Origin: an uncultured cyanobacterium
Lineage (GTDB): Bacteria; Cyanobacteriota; Cyanobacteriia; Cyanobacteriales; Nostocaceae
Length of the DNA stretch: 64,000 nt
Assembly: GCA_903848645.1 (NCBI GenBank)
Contig: CAINGU010000093.1
Coordinates: forward strand, 1-64,000
Direction of reading: 5' to 3'
Shown: positions 44,320 through 53,506 of the stretch, in pieces
How the letters are laid out: the number at the start of each line of letters is the position of its first letter
Position numbering within the stretch: position 1 is the stretch's first letter
Made by a program: the position numbers and the translations under genes
The notes under the pieces: generated by a model
The model's input: only the letters and a program-made list of their open reading frames with translations
Told to the model about the DNA's origin: nothing
Database searches by the model: none

Positions 44320-46449
44320 ATGAAACGGCGTAAGTTTTTACAACGGATTAGCGGCTTATTAGCAGCATTGGGGTTAGCTGAAACTCAGTGGTTAAGTTTG
44401 GGAAATCGCTATTACCAAGCTTTAGCACAACCTAACTCGCGTAAGTTGGCATTGTTGATAGGGATTAATCAATATCCACAAAGTCCCACTCTTGCTGGTT
44501 GTGTCAATGATGTGGAATTACAAACAGAACTGTTAATTAATCGTTTTGGCTTTGCAGCATCAGATATTCTGACTTTAACTGAAGAACAAGCCAGTCGAAA
44601 ATTTATTGAAAATGCTTTTTTAGATCACTTGGGTAAGCAAGCTAAACCTGGAGATGTGGTGATTTTCCATTTTTCCGGCTATGGTACTCGCGTTAATTTG
44701 GGAACGGGAATATTACAAAATGCCATAGTTCCTGTTGATGAAAATAACTTACCAGGAACAAAATCTAGAAACTATTTATTAGCAGAAACTCTGTTACTCT
44801 TATTGCGATCGCTCTCTACGAATCAAGTCACAGCAGTATTAGATACCAGTTACTATTATCCTAGTGAATCAAAACCTACAGGTTTGCGAATTCGCACCCG
44901 TCCAGAATTATCATTAGCAAATTTACAAATAGAAGAATTAGAGTTTCTATCACAACTGAAAACTCAGAAATCACTTACTAACAATCCTCTGATTATTAAT
45001 GCTACCTCACAACTAAATCAGCAAGCAGGAGAATTTCTTTTCTCTAATTGGAGTGCGGGATTATTAACTTATGCTTTAACTCAATATTTGTGGGAAACTA
45101 CCCCAGCCACAACCATCCCAGTTTTCCTTTCTAGTGTTGCTACTTCAATGTATCAGCTAGGTGGAAAACAACAACCAAGTTTATTCAGTGAAGCCAAAAA
45201 ATCTCCAAATGCTTTAATCATTGATTACTTCCCTCTTGATAATTTAAAAAGTATTGGCGTAGTTAAAGCCATCGAAGAAGATGGGAAAACAGTCAAGTTA
45301 TGGTTAGGAGGATTACCTCCCCAAGTTCTCACAAATTATGGCGTAAATTCTCACTTAACTTTAGATACCGGAACAGAGTTATTGATTAAATCACGGAATG
45401 GGTTAATAGCTAAAGCCCAATTTACCAATAAAGAAATTACTAACTTACCCCAAGTTGGGCAAATAGTCCAAGAATCTATCCGTGTATTACCTCGGAATAT
45501 TCATATTAATGTGGCTTTAGATCAAGGTTTGGAAAGAATTGAACGGGTAGATGCTACTAGTGTTTTTTCCGGTATTAGTCGCATTGCTAATATTGCCAGC
45601 ATAGAAGAAACCGCTGATTATGTGTTTGGTAAAGTTGCCCAAGTACCCAGCCGTTATGGTCTTTTTTCCCTGGGTGGTGAACTAATTATTAACACTATTG
45701 GGGAAGTTGGGGAAGCCTTGAAGGTGGCTGTACAGCGATTGACACCAAAATTCTCCACTTTGTTAGCATCAAAGTTGTGGCAGTTGACAGAAAATCAAGG
45801 TTCTTCACGTTTACCTGTGAGGGCAACTTTAGAGATTGTTAACAACATTTTACCCCGTGTCTTTATGGTGAAGGACACTTTGAGAACTGACAGTAAAGAT
45901 AACATTTTTCAGACACCTAGCTATGAAGAAATAGCGATGCCGACAATTCCCGTTGGTAGTCGCTGGCAGTATAAAATCGAAAATTTGAGCGATCGCCCGA
46001 TATACTTAATATTAGTGGGTTTAAATAATTCTCAAAATGCCTTCGCTTTTTATCCTTGGGAAGTTTTTTATAAGACAGATATTCCTCCTAGCAAACCCCC
46101 ATTGAGAGAAATCCTAATTCCTCCCGGTAAAACTCTCAAAATTCCAGACAATCAACCTATAGACGGCTGGTTAATTCCCACAGGTTATACTTTTTGTGAA
46201 CACCAAATTACGCTGAGTACAGCACCGTTTACAGAAACTCTCACAGCATTAGCTATCGCTAAATATCCTACCACGGATCAACAAGCTATTGCTCCCATAG
46301 TCAACCCTTTAGAAGTTGCCCAAGCCTTATTACAAGACTTACATAACGCCAGTCAAGTCAAAACTGATATTAATGTTAATCCGACTGATACCTATGTTTT
46401 GGATGTTAATAATTGGGCAAGTTTGAACTTTAGTTTTCAGGTTGTTTAG
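44320..46449 (+). CDS. Caspase-family (orthocaspase) protein with YS active site
   Basis: A 709-residue protein. Residues 1-37 are a Tat-type signal (MKRRKFLQRISGLLAALG), so it is likely exported. Residues about 41-260 form a caspase/peptidase C14 fold (KLALLIGINQYPQSPTLAGC; VIFHFSGYG; AVLDTSYYYPSES). The catalytic His is replaced by Y121 (HFSGYG where HFSGHG is usual) and the Cys by S177 (DTSYY where DCCHS is usual). These are the so-called YS orthocaspases found in some cyanobacteria; they cannot use the usual Cys-His dyad. The C-terminal half has a DUF4384-like beta domain (about 535-630, SRWQYKIENLSDRPIYLILV). Its neighbours are sat and an ArsR regulator. Confidence 0.8.
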   Translation: MKRRKFLQRISGLLAALGLAETQWLSLGNRYYQALAQPNSRKLALLIGINQYPQSPTLAGCVNDVELQTELLINRFGFAASDILTLTEEQASRKFIENAFLDHLGKQAKPGDVVIFHFSGYGTRVNLGTGILQNAIVPVDENNLPGTKSRNYLLAETLLLLLRSLSTNQVTAVLDTSYYYPSESKPTGLRIRTRPELSLANLQIEELEFLSQLKTQKSLTNNPLIINATSQLNQQAGEFLFSNWSAGLLTYALTQYLWETTPATTIPVFLSSVATSMYQLGGKQQPSLFSEAKKSPNALIIDYFPLDNLKSIGVVKAIEEDGKTVKLWLGGLPPQVLTNYGVNSHLTLDTGTELLIKSRNGLIAKAQFTNKEITNLPQVGQIVQESIRVLPRNIHINVALDQGLERIERVDATSVFSGISRIANIASIEETADYVFGKVAQVPSRYGLFSLGGELIINTIGEVGEALKVAVQRLTPKFSTLLASKLWQLTENQGSSRLPVRATLEIVNNILPRVFMVKDTLRTDSKDNIFQTPSYEEIAMPTIPVGSRWQYKIENLSDRPIYLILVGLNNSQNAFAFYPWEVFYKTDIPPSKPPLREILIPPGKTLKIPDNQPIDGWLIPTGYTFCEHQITLSTAPFTETLTALAIAKYPTTDQQAIAPIVNPLEVAQALLQDLHNASQVKTDINVNPTDTYVLDVNNWASLNFSFQVV

Positions 46450-46471
46450 AGAGTCACCGAGTCAGGATGTA

Positions 46472-46530
46472 GGGGCGCAGGGACTGCTCCCATGCGCCCA
46501 TTCAGGATTCATACCCTACGCTATCAGCAA
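46472..46530. repeat. GTAGGGGCGCAGGG-type repeat
   Basis: TGTAGGGGCGCAGGGACTGC, then CCCATGCGCCCATTCAGGAT, has inner GGGGCGCA/TGCGCCC pairing. It is a common cyanobacterial dispersed repeat. It lies between the caspase gene and the converging ArsR gene. Confidence 0.45.
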
Positions 46531-46537
46531 GCCCTAT

Positions 46538-46900
46538 TTAAAATACTGTATTTTTACTATGAAAAGCTTTCAAACTTTCAGCTTGCTGTTGTATGCGTTC
46601 ACTAATCCGCTCACACACTAATTCACAAAGCTCAAAAATAATCGGGTCTGCAATCTCATAATAGGCACTCGTCCCTTTCGGTTGACGAAATAAAATCCCC
46701 GCTTGAGTTAAAACTTTCAAATGCTTAGACAGATTGGCCTGTCCCAACCCAGTCGCTTCCCCAAGCTCCATTACATTCATCGCACCTGACTTGAGACAGG
46801 TTAAAATCTGTAAGCGACTTCCTTCCGATAGCACCTTGAAATAGTCAGCCACCGCTGCAATAATAGCTGGATCAGTTGTAGAGGGCTTTGTTTTTGGCAT
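46538..46900 (-). CDS. ArsR-family transcriptional regulator
   Basis: A 120-residue winged-helix regulator. The recognition helix lies in ATGLGQANLSKHLKVL, and the wing is GILFRQPKGTSAYYEI. The metal-binding CxCxxC motif of ArsR/SmtB is absent. Cys35 (in the alpha-2 helix ILTCLKSG), Cys92 and Cys96 (ELCELVCERI, alpha-5) could instead respond to redox or sulfane sulfur, as in BigR/SqrR-type proteins; this is a guess. It reads toward the caspase gene and is divergent from the pentapeptide gene. Confidence 0.85.
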   Translation of the reverse strand: MPKTKPSTTDPAIIAAVADYFKVLSEGSRLQILTCLKSGAMNVMELGEATGLGQANLSKHLKVLTQAGILFRQPKGTSAYYEIADPIIFELCELVCERISERIQQQAESLKAFHSKNTVF

Positions 46901-47095
46901 TATGGCAACTCAATCATCAGCACAACAATTCATCACTATTTAGGATTATAACTAAATATCAATTATTATATCAATAAACGGATGAATCACTTGCATGATG
47001 CGTAAGTTATCAAGAAAATGCTAAAATTACTCTAAAGTTATTTAGTTAATTAACGAATAATTTTACCTTCTGCTTAATCAATAACAAATTTATTT

Positions 47096-47809
47096 ATGAA
47101 TGTAGATGAAATTATCAAACGCTATGCTGCTGGAGAAAGAAATTTTCAGCGAATTAACCTCCAAGACGCAGAACTAACCAACGCAAATTTAGAAGGTGTA
47201 GATTTTAGCTATGCTGATTTACGTCAGACAAGATTGGGTAAAACTAATTTTAGCCATGCTTGTTTAAGAGAAGCAAATTTAAGTGAAGCGATTCTTTGGG
47301 GCATAGATTTAAGTTCAGCCGATTTATATCGCGCAATTCTACGAGAAGCAGATTTAACAGGGGCAAATTTAGTTAATACCAAACTAGATCAAGTTAACTT
47401 AATCAAAGCTAGTTTATGTGGTGTGAATTTGCATGGTGCAAAACTTTCTGATTCCCTGTTAATTAAAGCAGATTTACGTCCTAGTTCCAACCAACGCACA
47501 GATTTAGGATATGCAGATTTGAGTGGAGCAGATTTAAGTTATGCTGACCTCCGAGCCGCTATTTTACATCATGCTAATTTAGATAATGCCAAATTATGTC
47601 GAGCTAATTTAGGTCAGATTTTGCAATGGGGAGATTTAACAACAGACTTAACAGGAGCTAGTTTAAAAAATGCAGATTTAAGTTATGCAAATCTCGCTCA
47701 AGTCATCTTCAGAAATGCCAATTTACAAGGAGCAGATTTAACCGGAGCAATTCTTACAGATGCAAATTTTGAAGGAGCAATTATGCCAGATGGAATAATA
47801 TTTAGTTAA
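47096..47809 (+). CDS. Pentapeptide-repeat protein
   Basis: A 237-residue protein built mostly of A(D/N)Lxx pentapeptide repeats (ANLEGVDFSYADLRQTRLGK; LDNAKLCRANLGQIL), with about 35 to 40 units that should fold as a right-handed beta-helix. There is no signal peptide. The role is unknown; DNA-mimic, gyrase-protecting and scaffold roles have been found in the family. The Uma2 gene starts right after its stop. Confidence 0.85.
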   Translation: MNVDEIIKRYAAGERNFQRINLQDAELTNANLEGVDFSYADLRQTRLGKTNFSHACLREANLSEAILWGIDLSSADLYRAILREADLTGANLVNTKLDQVNLIKASLCGVNLHGAKLSDSLLIKADLRPSSNQRTDLGYADLSGADLSYADLRAAILHHANLDNAKLCRANLGQILQWGDLTTDLTGASLKNADLSYANLAQVIFRNANLQGADLTGAILTDANFEGAIMPDGIIFS

Positions 47810-47863
47810 TTGTCCTATCCATCACCAGCTATACTAAGATTTAATCCCTTATTTGTGTTTTCT

Positions 47864-48628
47864 ATGGTTGTAAGTGCTTCGACCACCAAAATCACTTGGG
47901 AACTCTTACCCGAAGACTTCGTTTTAGACGATGAACCTGTGGATAATGTCAATCAACCCAGTCTAGCAGCAGCACTCACGGAAAGCCTAGAACTCGCTGG
48001 CAAGCTTCCAGAAACTGCCCTTGCTACCACTAATTACGGCATCTGCGCCACAGTAAATGGTAAATTTGTCATCAAAGCCCCTGACTGGGCTTACGTGCCG
48101 CAAATTACAGTGCCTAGAGAACAAATTCAACGCAGTTACACCCCCCATAAACAGGGAAAAATTCCTGCGGTGGTAATGGAATTTCTTTCCGATACAGATG
48201 GTAGTGAATATTCTAATAAACATACCTATCCCCCAGGAAAATGGTTTTATTATGAACAAGTTTTACAAGTTCCTAACTACATCATTTTTCAACCAGATAT
48301 CGGTGAATTAGAAATATATTACTTGCATGAAAATGGACACTATAAATTGCGTTCTCCAGATGAAAATAACCGTTACTGGTTAAGTGAAATGGAATTATTT
48401 ATTGGTGTTTGGCAAGGAAAACGCGAAAACCGTCAAGGTTACTGGTTACGCTGGTGGAATCAAGATGGTAATTTGCTACTTTGGGGTTCTGAGTTAGTAC
48501 AGCAAGAACGACTTGCTAAGGAAACTGCTCAACAACAAGTTAATCAAGAACGACTTGCAAAAGAAACTGCCTTAAAACGCTTGGAAGAGTTAGAGAAACG
48601 CCTTCGAGATGCTGGCATTTCTGACTAA
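47864..48628 (+). CDS. Uma2 family endonuclease with coiled-coil tail
   Basis: A 254-residue Uma2 (DUF820) putative nuclease: WELLPEDFVLDDEPVDN, FVIKAPDWAYVPQI, KIPAVVMEFLSDTDGSEYSN, KWFYYEQVLQVPNYIIFQ, and a Trp-rich WLRWWNQDGNLLLWG. The tail (SELVQQERLAKETAQQQVNQ and on) is a coiled coil with repeated ERLAKET units. ATG at 47864 is chosen; a TTG at 47810, which directly follows the upstream stop, would add 18 residues without likeness. It may be co-transcribed with the pentapeptide gene. Confidence 0.8.
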   Translation: MVVSASTTKITWELLPEDFVLDDEPVDNVNQPSLAAALTESLELAGKLPETALATTNYGICATVNGKFVIKAPDWAYVPQITVPREQIQRSYTPHKQGKIPAVVMEFLSDTDGSEYSNKHTYPPGKWFYYEQVLQVPNYIIFQPDIGELEIYYLHENGHYKLRSPDENNRYWLSEMELFIGVWQGKRENRQGYWLRWWNQDGNLLLWGSELVQQERLAKETAQQQVNQERLAKETALKRLEELEKRLRDAGISD

Positions 48629-48636
48629 CTTCTATA

Positions 48637-48670
48637 GAGATCCTCTACTTCTTAAAAAGTTGGGGGTCTT
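48637..48670. terminator. Imperfect hairpin between Uma2 and acsF
   Basis: AGATCCTCTACTT and AAGTTGGGGGTCT pair imperfectly over CTTAAA, followed by TTCATTTT on the + strand. It has the style of the ATCCC...GGGAT terminators elsewhere in the window and lies between converging genes. Confidence 0.5.
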
Positions 48671-48675
48671 TCATT

Positions 48676-49752
48676 TTAACGGACAGTTCCCCGCAAATTC
48701 TCAGTATCAATAGGTTTAATTAAATAAACCAACAATAAATTCCCAACAATGCCCATAAATAAAGGAATTTTCCGCAGCAATTTTACTAATTTAGATTGAG
48801 AACTGCGGTCAATTTCTGATATTTTTAAATTGTAATCTGAGCATTTTTGTAACCGGGGGAAAAACTGCGGATGTTCAGTATTTAACATGACTGGAAAAGC
48901 CCTTCCAGCAGTTTCATTAGTGTTACGAACGACATCTTGATCAAATTGCGTTGGTTCAAGTCCTAATAAATAATAAAAACTACCTCTTTCATGAACCGTC
49001 AAAGTGTGAGTAGCAAATACTGATAATAGGAAAAAACGACTCCATAAGCGTGATTGCCAATTATTCCAGAGTTTGGGTTGCGATCGCAATAAAGCCTTAA
49101 AAATATCTCCATGTCGGTTTTCATCTTGACACCAACTTTCAAATTTACGGAAGATAGGATAAAACTGATGTTCTGGATGTTTTTGCAAATGATGAAAGAT
49201 AATAATATAACGCCAATAACCTATTTTTTCTGATAAATAAACACTGTAAAGCACCCACTCCAGCGGGAAAAATGTATAGGTGCGGGTTTTGGTAACTTCA
49301 CCCAAATCTAAAGAAAGTTTAAAATCACCCATAGCTTTATTTAAAAAGCCCGCATGACGCGCTTCATCACGCGCCATTAATTGAAATATTTCTGCTAATA
49401 AAGGATTCTTTGCTTTTACCTTTCGTGATAATTCCTTAAATAACAAAAATCCCGAAAACTCGGAAATGCAAGAACGTTCCAAATATTCAATAAAAGCTCG
49501 TCTTGCTTCCCCGTCAATATGCTCCCAAGATTGCTCAAATTCCTCATCTCTGACAAAATGATGACGGTTATAATCAGCCCGCATTTCCGTTAACAGGGCT
49601 TGTAACTGCGCTTCTTGGCTGGAAAGGTCTAAATTAGCTGCTGTTTCAAAGTCTGTGGTGTAAAACCGAGGAGTCAGGGCTGTTTCTTGACTTGGCTGCT
49701 TAATTCCTAGTTTAGGGGCTTTGATAGTTGATGGGGATACGCTCTGAACCAT
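48676..49752 (-). CDS. acsF: Mg-protoporphyrin IX monomethyl ester oxidative cyclase
   Basis: A 358-residue di-iron enzyme that closes the fifth ring of chlorophyll using oxygen. The two iron-binding motifs are DEARH (129-133) and DENRH (210-214). The N-terminus (TPRFYTTDFETAANLDLSSQ) and the C-terminal membrane-associated segment (LFMGIVGNLLLVYLIKP) fit AcsF. Cyanobacteria can carry two forms for high and low oxygen (ChlAI and ChlAII); the sequence alone does not settle which this is. It is divergent from hemF, 196 bases away, and both genes need oxygen. Confidence 0.95.
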   Translation of the reverse strand: MVQSVSPSTIKAPKLGIKQPSQETALTPRFYTTDFETAANLDLSSQEAQLQALLTEMRADYNRHHFVRDEEFEQSWEHIDGEARRAFIEYLERSCISEFSGFLLFKELSRKVKAKNPLLAEIFQLMARDEARHAGFLNKAMGDFKLSLDLGEVTKTRTYTFFPLEWVLYSVYLSEKIGYWRYIIIFHHLQKHPEHQFYPIFRKFESWCQDENRHGDIFKALLRSQPKLWNNWQSRLWSRFFLLSVFATHTLTVHERGSFYYLLGLEPTQFDQDVVRNTNETAGRAFPVMLNTEHPQFFPRLQKCSDYNLKISEIDRSSQSKLVKLLRKIPLFMGIVGNLLLVYLIKPIDTENLRGTVR

Positions 49753-49892
49753 GATGCCTCTCTCGATTAGCTAAATACTTAGATAACTAACAAGTTATAT
49801 TAGCTTTGTGCATTTGGCTAGTCTTTGATTGGAAAGTTTTGTTAAGCTAGTCTGGATTTATTAAGTTTTTTAACAAAATATAGTTTTCCAGC

Positions 49893-49914
49893 TTAATAAC
49901 TATAGAGTTATTAA
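49893..49914. promoter_or_regulatory. Inverted repeat in the acsF-hemF intergenic region
   Basis: TTAATAACT-ATAG-AGTTATTAA pairs perfectly over nine bases and ends 34 bases before the hemF start. It may be an operator controlling hemF or both divergent genes. No regulator is adjacent. Confidence 0.4.
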
Positions 49915-49948
49915 TCAGTAATATATTTTTCCTTAACGGTCTTCAACT

Positions 49949-50998
49949 ATGACACGGAATCAAAGCGTATTAGTTACACCTTCTGCAACCAATAACAGTA
50001 TACCTAGAGATTCACGCCAACGAGCAAAAGAGTTTGTGTTGGCTTTGCAGGATGAAATTTGTAATGGCTTAGAAGCACTTGATGGAAAAGCCAAATTTCA
50101 TCAAGATATATGGCAACGTGCAGAAGGTGGAGAAGGACGAACTCGCGTCATTCGAGAAGGAAGAGTATTTGAACAAGGTGGAGTCAACTTTTCCGAAGTT
50201 TGGGGAGATACATTACCTCCTGCTATTTTAACACAACGTCCAGAAGCAGCAGGACATGGATTTTATGCCACTGGTACTTCAATGGTACTACATCCTCGGA
50301 ATCCTTACGTACCAACAGTACATCTTAATTACCGTTATTTTGAAGCAGGTCCAATTTGGTGGTTTGGTGGTGGTGCTGATTTAACACCCTATTATGCTTT
50401 TACTGAAGATGCGGTTCATTTTCATCAAACTTTGAAAAATGCTTGTGATCAACATCATCCAGAATATTATCCCACATATAAACGTTGGTGTGATGAATAC
50501 TTTTATTTACGCCATCGTCAAGAACAACGGGGCATAGGTGGGATTTTCTTTGATTATCAAGATGCTCATGGTAACTTGTATGCAGGTTCAGAACCTGATA
50601 GTCCTGCGGCTATTTACAGTCAAAAAGTAGGGAGAATAAATCATAGTTGGGAAGATGTATTTGCTATGGTGCAATCTTGCGGCAAAGCATTTCTACCTGC
50701 TTATGCTCCTATTGTAGAAAGAAGACAAGATACAGAATATAGCGATCGCCAGCGTCAGTTCCAATTATACCGCAGAGGTCGTTACGTTGAGTTTAATCTG
50801 GTATATGACAGAGGTACAATATTTGGTTTACAAACCAATGGTAGAGCAGAATCTATTCTCATGTCCTTACCACCTCTAACCCGCTGGGAATATGGTTATC
50901 AACCAGAACCAGGAAGCCCCGAAGCGCAACTTACTAAAGTTTTTCTCCAACCCCAAGATTGGGTAAATGCTTCTATAAATGCAGAATACAACATTTAG
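49949..50998 (+). CDS. hemF: Oxygen-dependent coproporphyrinogen III oxidase
   Basis: A 349-residue enzyme that decarboxylates coproporphyrinogen III using oxygen, on the route to heme and chlorophyll. Landmarks: [55 protein letters not shown], and [20 protein letters not shown]. Length and order fit HemF. It is divergent from acsF. Confidence 0.95.
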   Translation: MTRNQSVLVTPSATNNSIPRDSRQRAKEFVLALQDEICNGLEALDGKAKFHQDIWQRAEGGEGRTRVIREGRVFEQGGVNFSEVWGDTLPPAILTQRPEAAGHGFYATGTSMVLHPRNPYVPTVHLNYRYFEAGPIWWFGGGADLTPYYAFTEDAVHFHQTLKNACDQHHPEYYPTYKRWCDEYFYLRHRQEQRGIGGIFFDYQDAHGNLYAGSEPDSPAAIYSQKVGRINHSWEDVFAMVQSCGKAFLPAYAPIVERRQDTEYSDRQRQFQLYRRGRYVEFNLVYDRGTIFGLQTNGRAESILMSLPPLTRWEYGYQPEPGSPEAQLTKVFLQPQDWVNASINAEYNI

Positions 50999-51012
50999 CG
51001 GTGTTGATTACC

Positions 51013-51124
51013 TACAGAATAGAATTCTGTGGCTATATAAACAAAGTCCACCTGCGTGGACTAACAAAAATTTAACCCACGCAGGTGGGTTTTGCCTGTG
51101 TAGACGCGATTTATAATCGCCGAA
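51013..51124. repeat. REP-like multi-hairpin element, left of desC
   Basis: Three hairpins stand in a row: ACAGAAT/ATTCTGT, AGTCCAC-CTGC-GTGGACT (51045-51062) and AACCCAC-GCAG-GTGGGTT (51074-51091), then TGTGTAGACGCGATTTATAA and TCGCCGAA. The ending TGTGTAGA.GCGATTT.TAATCGCC recurs in the same orientation at 52102-52129, so desC is bracketed. Confidence 0.7.
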
Positions 51125-51159
51125 AAATCTCTAAAAATTTTTCTGGTTAAGGAATACTT

Positions 51160-52011
51160 GTGACTAATTCAATATTAAATTTGCCAGAGAAACCCAAACC
51201 TCTGCGTCTTGATTGGGTATCGGTGGCATTTTTCGCCACTATTCATATACTAGCATTGCTGTCTTTTTGGTGTTTTTCCTGGGGTGCATTAGGTGTAACG
51301 GTGTTTCTGCACTGGTTATTTGGGAGTATCGGAGTTTGTTTAGGTTATCATCGGTTATTGAGCCATCGTAGTTTTAAAGTACCAAAATTATTGGAATATG
51401 CGATCGCTATTTTAGGAGCATTATCCATCCAAGGCGGACCCATCTTTTGGGTAGCTGGACATCGCTTACATCATGCCCACACAGAAGATGAAGAGAAAGA
51501 TCCCTATTCAGCGCGGCGGGGTTTTTGGTGGAGTCATATGTTATGGATATTTTATCCGCGTTCTGAGTTTTTTGATTATGATTTATACCAGCGATTTGCC
51601 CCCGACTTAGCGCGAGACCCTTTTTATGTGTGGCTAAATCGGTACTTTCTCCTCTTGCAAATTCCTCTGGCATTGTGTTTATATGCCCTGGGAGGATGGT
51701 CATTTATCATTTATGGTGTGTTTTTGAGGTCTGTGATTCTTTGGCATACCACATGGTTCATTAACTCAGTCACGCATATTTGGGGATACCGCACCTTTGA
51801 CAGTGATGATAATTCCTGTAATCTTTGGTGGGCGGCGATTCTCACCTATGGAGAAGGGTGGCATAATAATCATCATGCTTATCCTCACGTTGCTAAGTGT
51901 GGCTGGCGCTGGTGGGAAATAGATATGACTTGGTGGGCGATTACGTTATTGAAAACCGTTGGTTTAGCAAAGAATGTTAATTTACCACCGGAGCAAGCGA
52001 TGAAAGTTTGA
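51160..52011 (+). CDS. desC: Acyl-lipid delta-9 desaturase (DesC-like)
   Basis: A 283-residue membrane desaturase. The three His boxes are HRLLSH (64-69), HRLHH (101-105) and HNNHH (235-239). Several hydrophobic helices (FFATIHILALLSFWCFSWGA; YFLLLQIPLALCLYALGG) fit the four-helix topology. Likely makes oleate-type chains in membrane lipids; the exact position and substrate are inferred from the DesC family. GTG at 51160 is the start, with AAGGA six bases before. Confidence 0.9.
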   Translation: MTNSILNLPEKPKPLRLDWVSVAFFATIHILALLSFWCFSWGALGVTVFLHWLFGSIGVCLGYHRLLSHRSFKVPKLLEYAIAILGALSIQGGPIFWVAGHRLHHAHTEDEEKDPYSARRGFWWSHMLWIFYPRSEFFDYDLYQRFAPDLARDPFYVWLNRYFLLLQIPLALCLYALGGWSFIIYGVFLRSVILWHTTWFINSVTHIWGYRTFDSDDNSCNLWWAAILTYGEGWHNNHHAYPHVAKCGWRWWEIDMTWWAITLLKTVGLAKNVNLPPEQAMKV

Positions 52012-52074
52012 ATTGATACTAGCCTGAGAAATCACAACACTTTCCAAAAAAGCCACCTGCTGATGTGAGATTTT

Positions 52075-52129
52075 TATGAGTCCACGCAGGTGGACTTTGT
52101 TTGTGTAGATGCGATTTGTAATCGCCGAA
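52075..52129. repeat. REP-like element, right of desC
   Basis: AGTCCAC-GCAG-GTGGACT is a hairpin (52079-52096), then TGTGTAGATGCGATTTGTAA and TCGCCGAA. It matches the tail of the left element with two changes in 28 bases. It lies between desC and the converging mtnP. Confidence 0.7.
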
Positions 52130-52137
52130 TACTTTAT

Positions 52138-53010
52138 TTACAAATACTTCTCTAACAACAAAGCCAACTTCTCCTTAGTCGCTGCTGGTGCTTTCTCCAA
52201 ATTCGTCAAAATCGCATACTTCAAAGCCGAATGAGCCTCACTAGAGGGGGGATTTGCACTCAACCGCTGCACAGTTTCTTGAATTACCTTTTGAGCATTT
52301 ACCGCATTTTTGTGTAAATTCCCAATCACCATTTCCACCGTCACACTATCATGATCAGGATGCCAGCAATCATAATCCGTCACCAGCGCCAAGGTTGCAT
52401 AAGCAATTTCCGCTTCCCTGGCTAACTTCGCTTCCGGTACATTTGTCATCCCAATCACCGTTGCATCCCAACTCCGATAGAGATTAGACTCAGCTTTAGT
52501 GGAAAATGCGGGTCCCTCCATACATACGTAAGTTCCCCCATTATGTAACGTCACATCTGGTAAACTTAAAGAAGCGATCGCCTCAGCTAAAACCCCAGCT
52601 AAATTCTGACAAATCGGCTCACCAAAAGCAATATGCGCCACAATTCCCTCACCAAAGAAGGTAGAAATGCGATTCTTGGTTCTGTCAATAAACTGATCGG
52701 GAATTACCATATCCAGGGGTTTAGCTTCAGCCTTCAAAGAACCCACAGCACTAGCAGAGATTAAGTATTCTACCCCCAATTGCTTCATAGCGTAAATATT
52801 AGCCCGAAATGGCAATTCAGAAGGTAATAACGTATGATTACGACCATGACGCGCTAAAAACGCCACTCTTGTTGCTTCCAAAGTTCCGAGAATAATCGCA
52901 TCTGACGGTGAACCAAAAGGTGTAGAAATTTCTATTTCCTCCACATCTTTAAGTGCTTCCATCTTATATAACCCACTCCCACCAATGATTCCAATCTTAG
53001 CTACAGTCAT
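52138..53010 (-). CDS. mtnP: S-methyl-5'-thioadenosine phosphorylase
   Basis: A 290-residue purine nucleoside phosphorylase-type enzyme that cleaves methylthioadenosine from polyamine or ethylene-type reactions to adenine and methylthioribose-1-phosphate, feeding methionine salvage. It shows [71 protein letters not shown] and VTDYDCWH. Start ATG at 53010 (MTVAKIG) is chosen over 53019, which adds MII. It converges on desC across a repeat. Confidence 0.9.
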   Translation of the reverse strand: MTVAKIGIIGGSGLYKMEALKDVEEIEISTPFGSPSDAIILGTLEATRVAFLARHGRNHTLLPSELPFRANIYAMKQLGVEYLISASAVGSLKAEAKPLDMVIPDQFIDRTKNRISTFFGEGIVAHIAFGEPICQNLAGVLAEAIASLSLPDVTLHNGGTYVCMEGPAFSTKAESNLYRSWDATVIGMTNVPEAKLAREAEIAYATLALVTDYDCWHPDHDSVTVEMVIGNLHKNAVNAQKVIQETVQRLSANPPSSEAHSALKYAILTNLEKAPAATKEKLALLLEKYL

Positions 53011-53196
53011 AATTATCAACCTTGTGATGAATTGGTCTAACAGGTAATTTTACTGGAAATCCGCTTAATTTAAAATGCACAAAACATATAAATACTGATT
53101 TTTCATAATTCCGTAGAGATACGAGTACAAAAAATATCTAAATTAATATACCTTAGTTTTATAGGTAATAAAAAATAAATTTTTTTGGTGAAGAAT

Positions 53197-53400
53197 ATGC
53201 GGAATCATAATAACTCTGGTCAAATGCTATTAGAAACAGTATTGGAGCGCATATTTTCAATTCGCAGAATTACACGACAAGATCAGCATCTACTCATGTC
53301 TACTCTCCTATCAAAAGAAGGATTAGATGAAAATGAACGCACACAAATCACCCGTGTATTTGACGGTTTACGCAGTGGATTTATTAAAGTAATAGATTAA
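53197..53400 (+). CDS. Small conserved cyanobacterial protein
   Basis: A 67-residue helical protein (MRNHNNSGQMLLETVLERIF; RITRQDQHLLMSTLLSKEGL). It has the look of a conserved small cyanobacterial protein of unknown function. ATG at 53197 is preferred; TTG/GTG codons at 53185 and 53188 would add three or four residues. No function can be assigned. Confidence 0.6.
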   Translation: MRNHNNSGQMLLETVLERIFSIRRITRQDQHLLMSTLLSKEGLDENERTQITRVFDGLRSGFIKVID

Positions 53401-53458
53401 CTTTTATTGCTGAATAAATGAACAGAAATATATACAGCTATTTTCAATAATGTGGATA

Positions 53459-53503
53459 AAAGATCCCCAATTTTTCTGAAATTATAAAAGTTTAGGGATC
53501 TTT
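53459..53503. terminator. Bidirectional hairpin terminator
   Basis: AAAGATCCC pairs with GGGATCTTT across 27 bases, in which CAATTTTTCTGAAATTATAA can form a second weak stem. Both sides have A/T runs, so it can end the small gene on the + strand and the pentapeptide gene on the - strand. Confidence 0.6.
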
Positions 53504-53506
53504 AAT

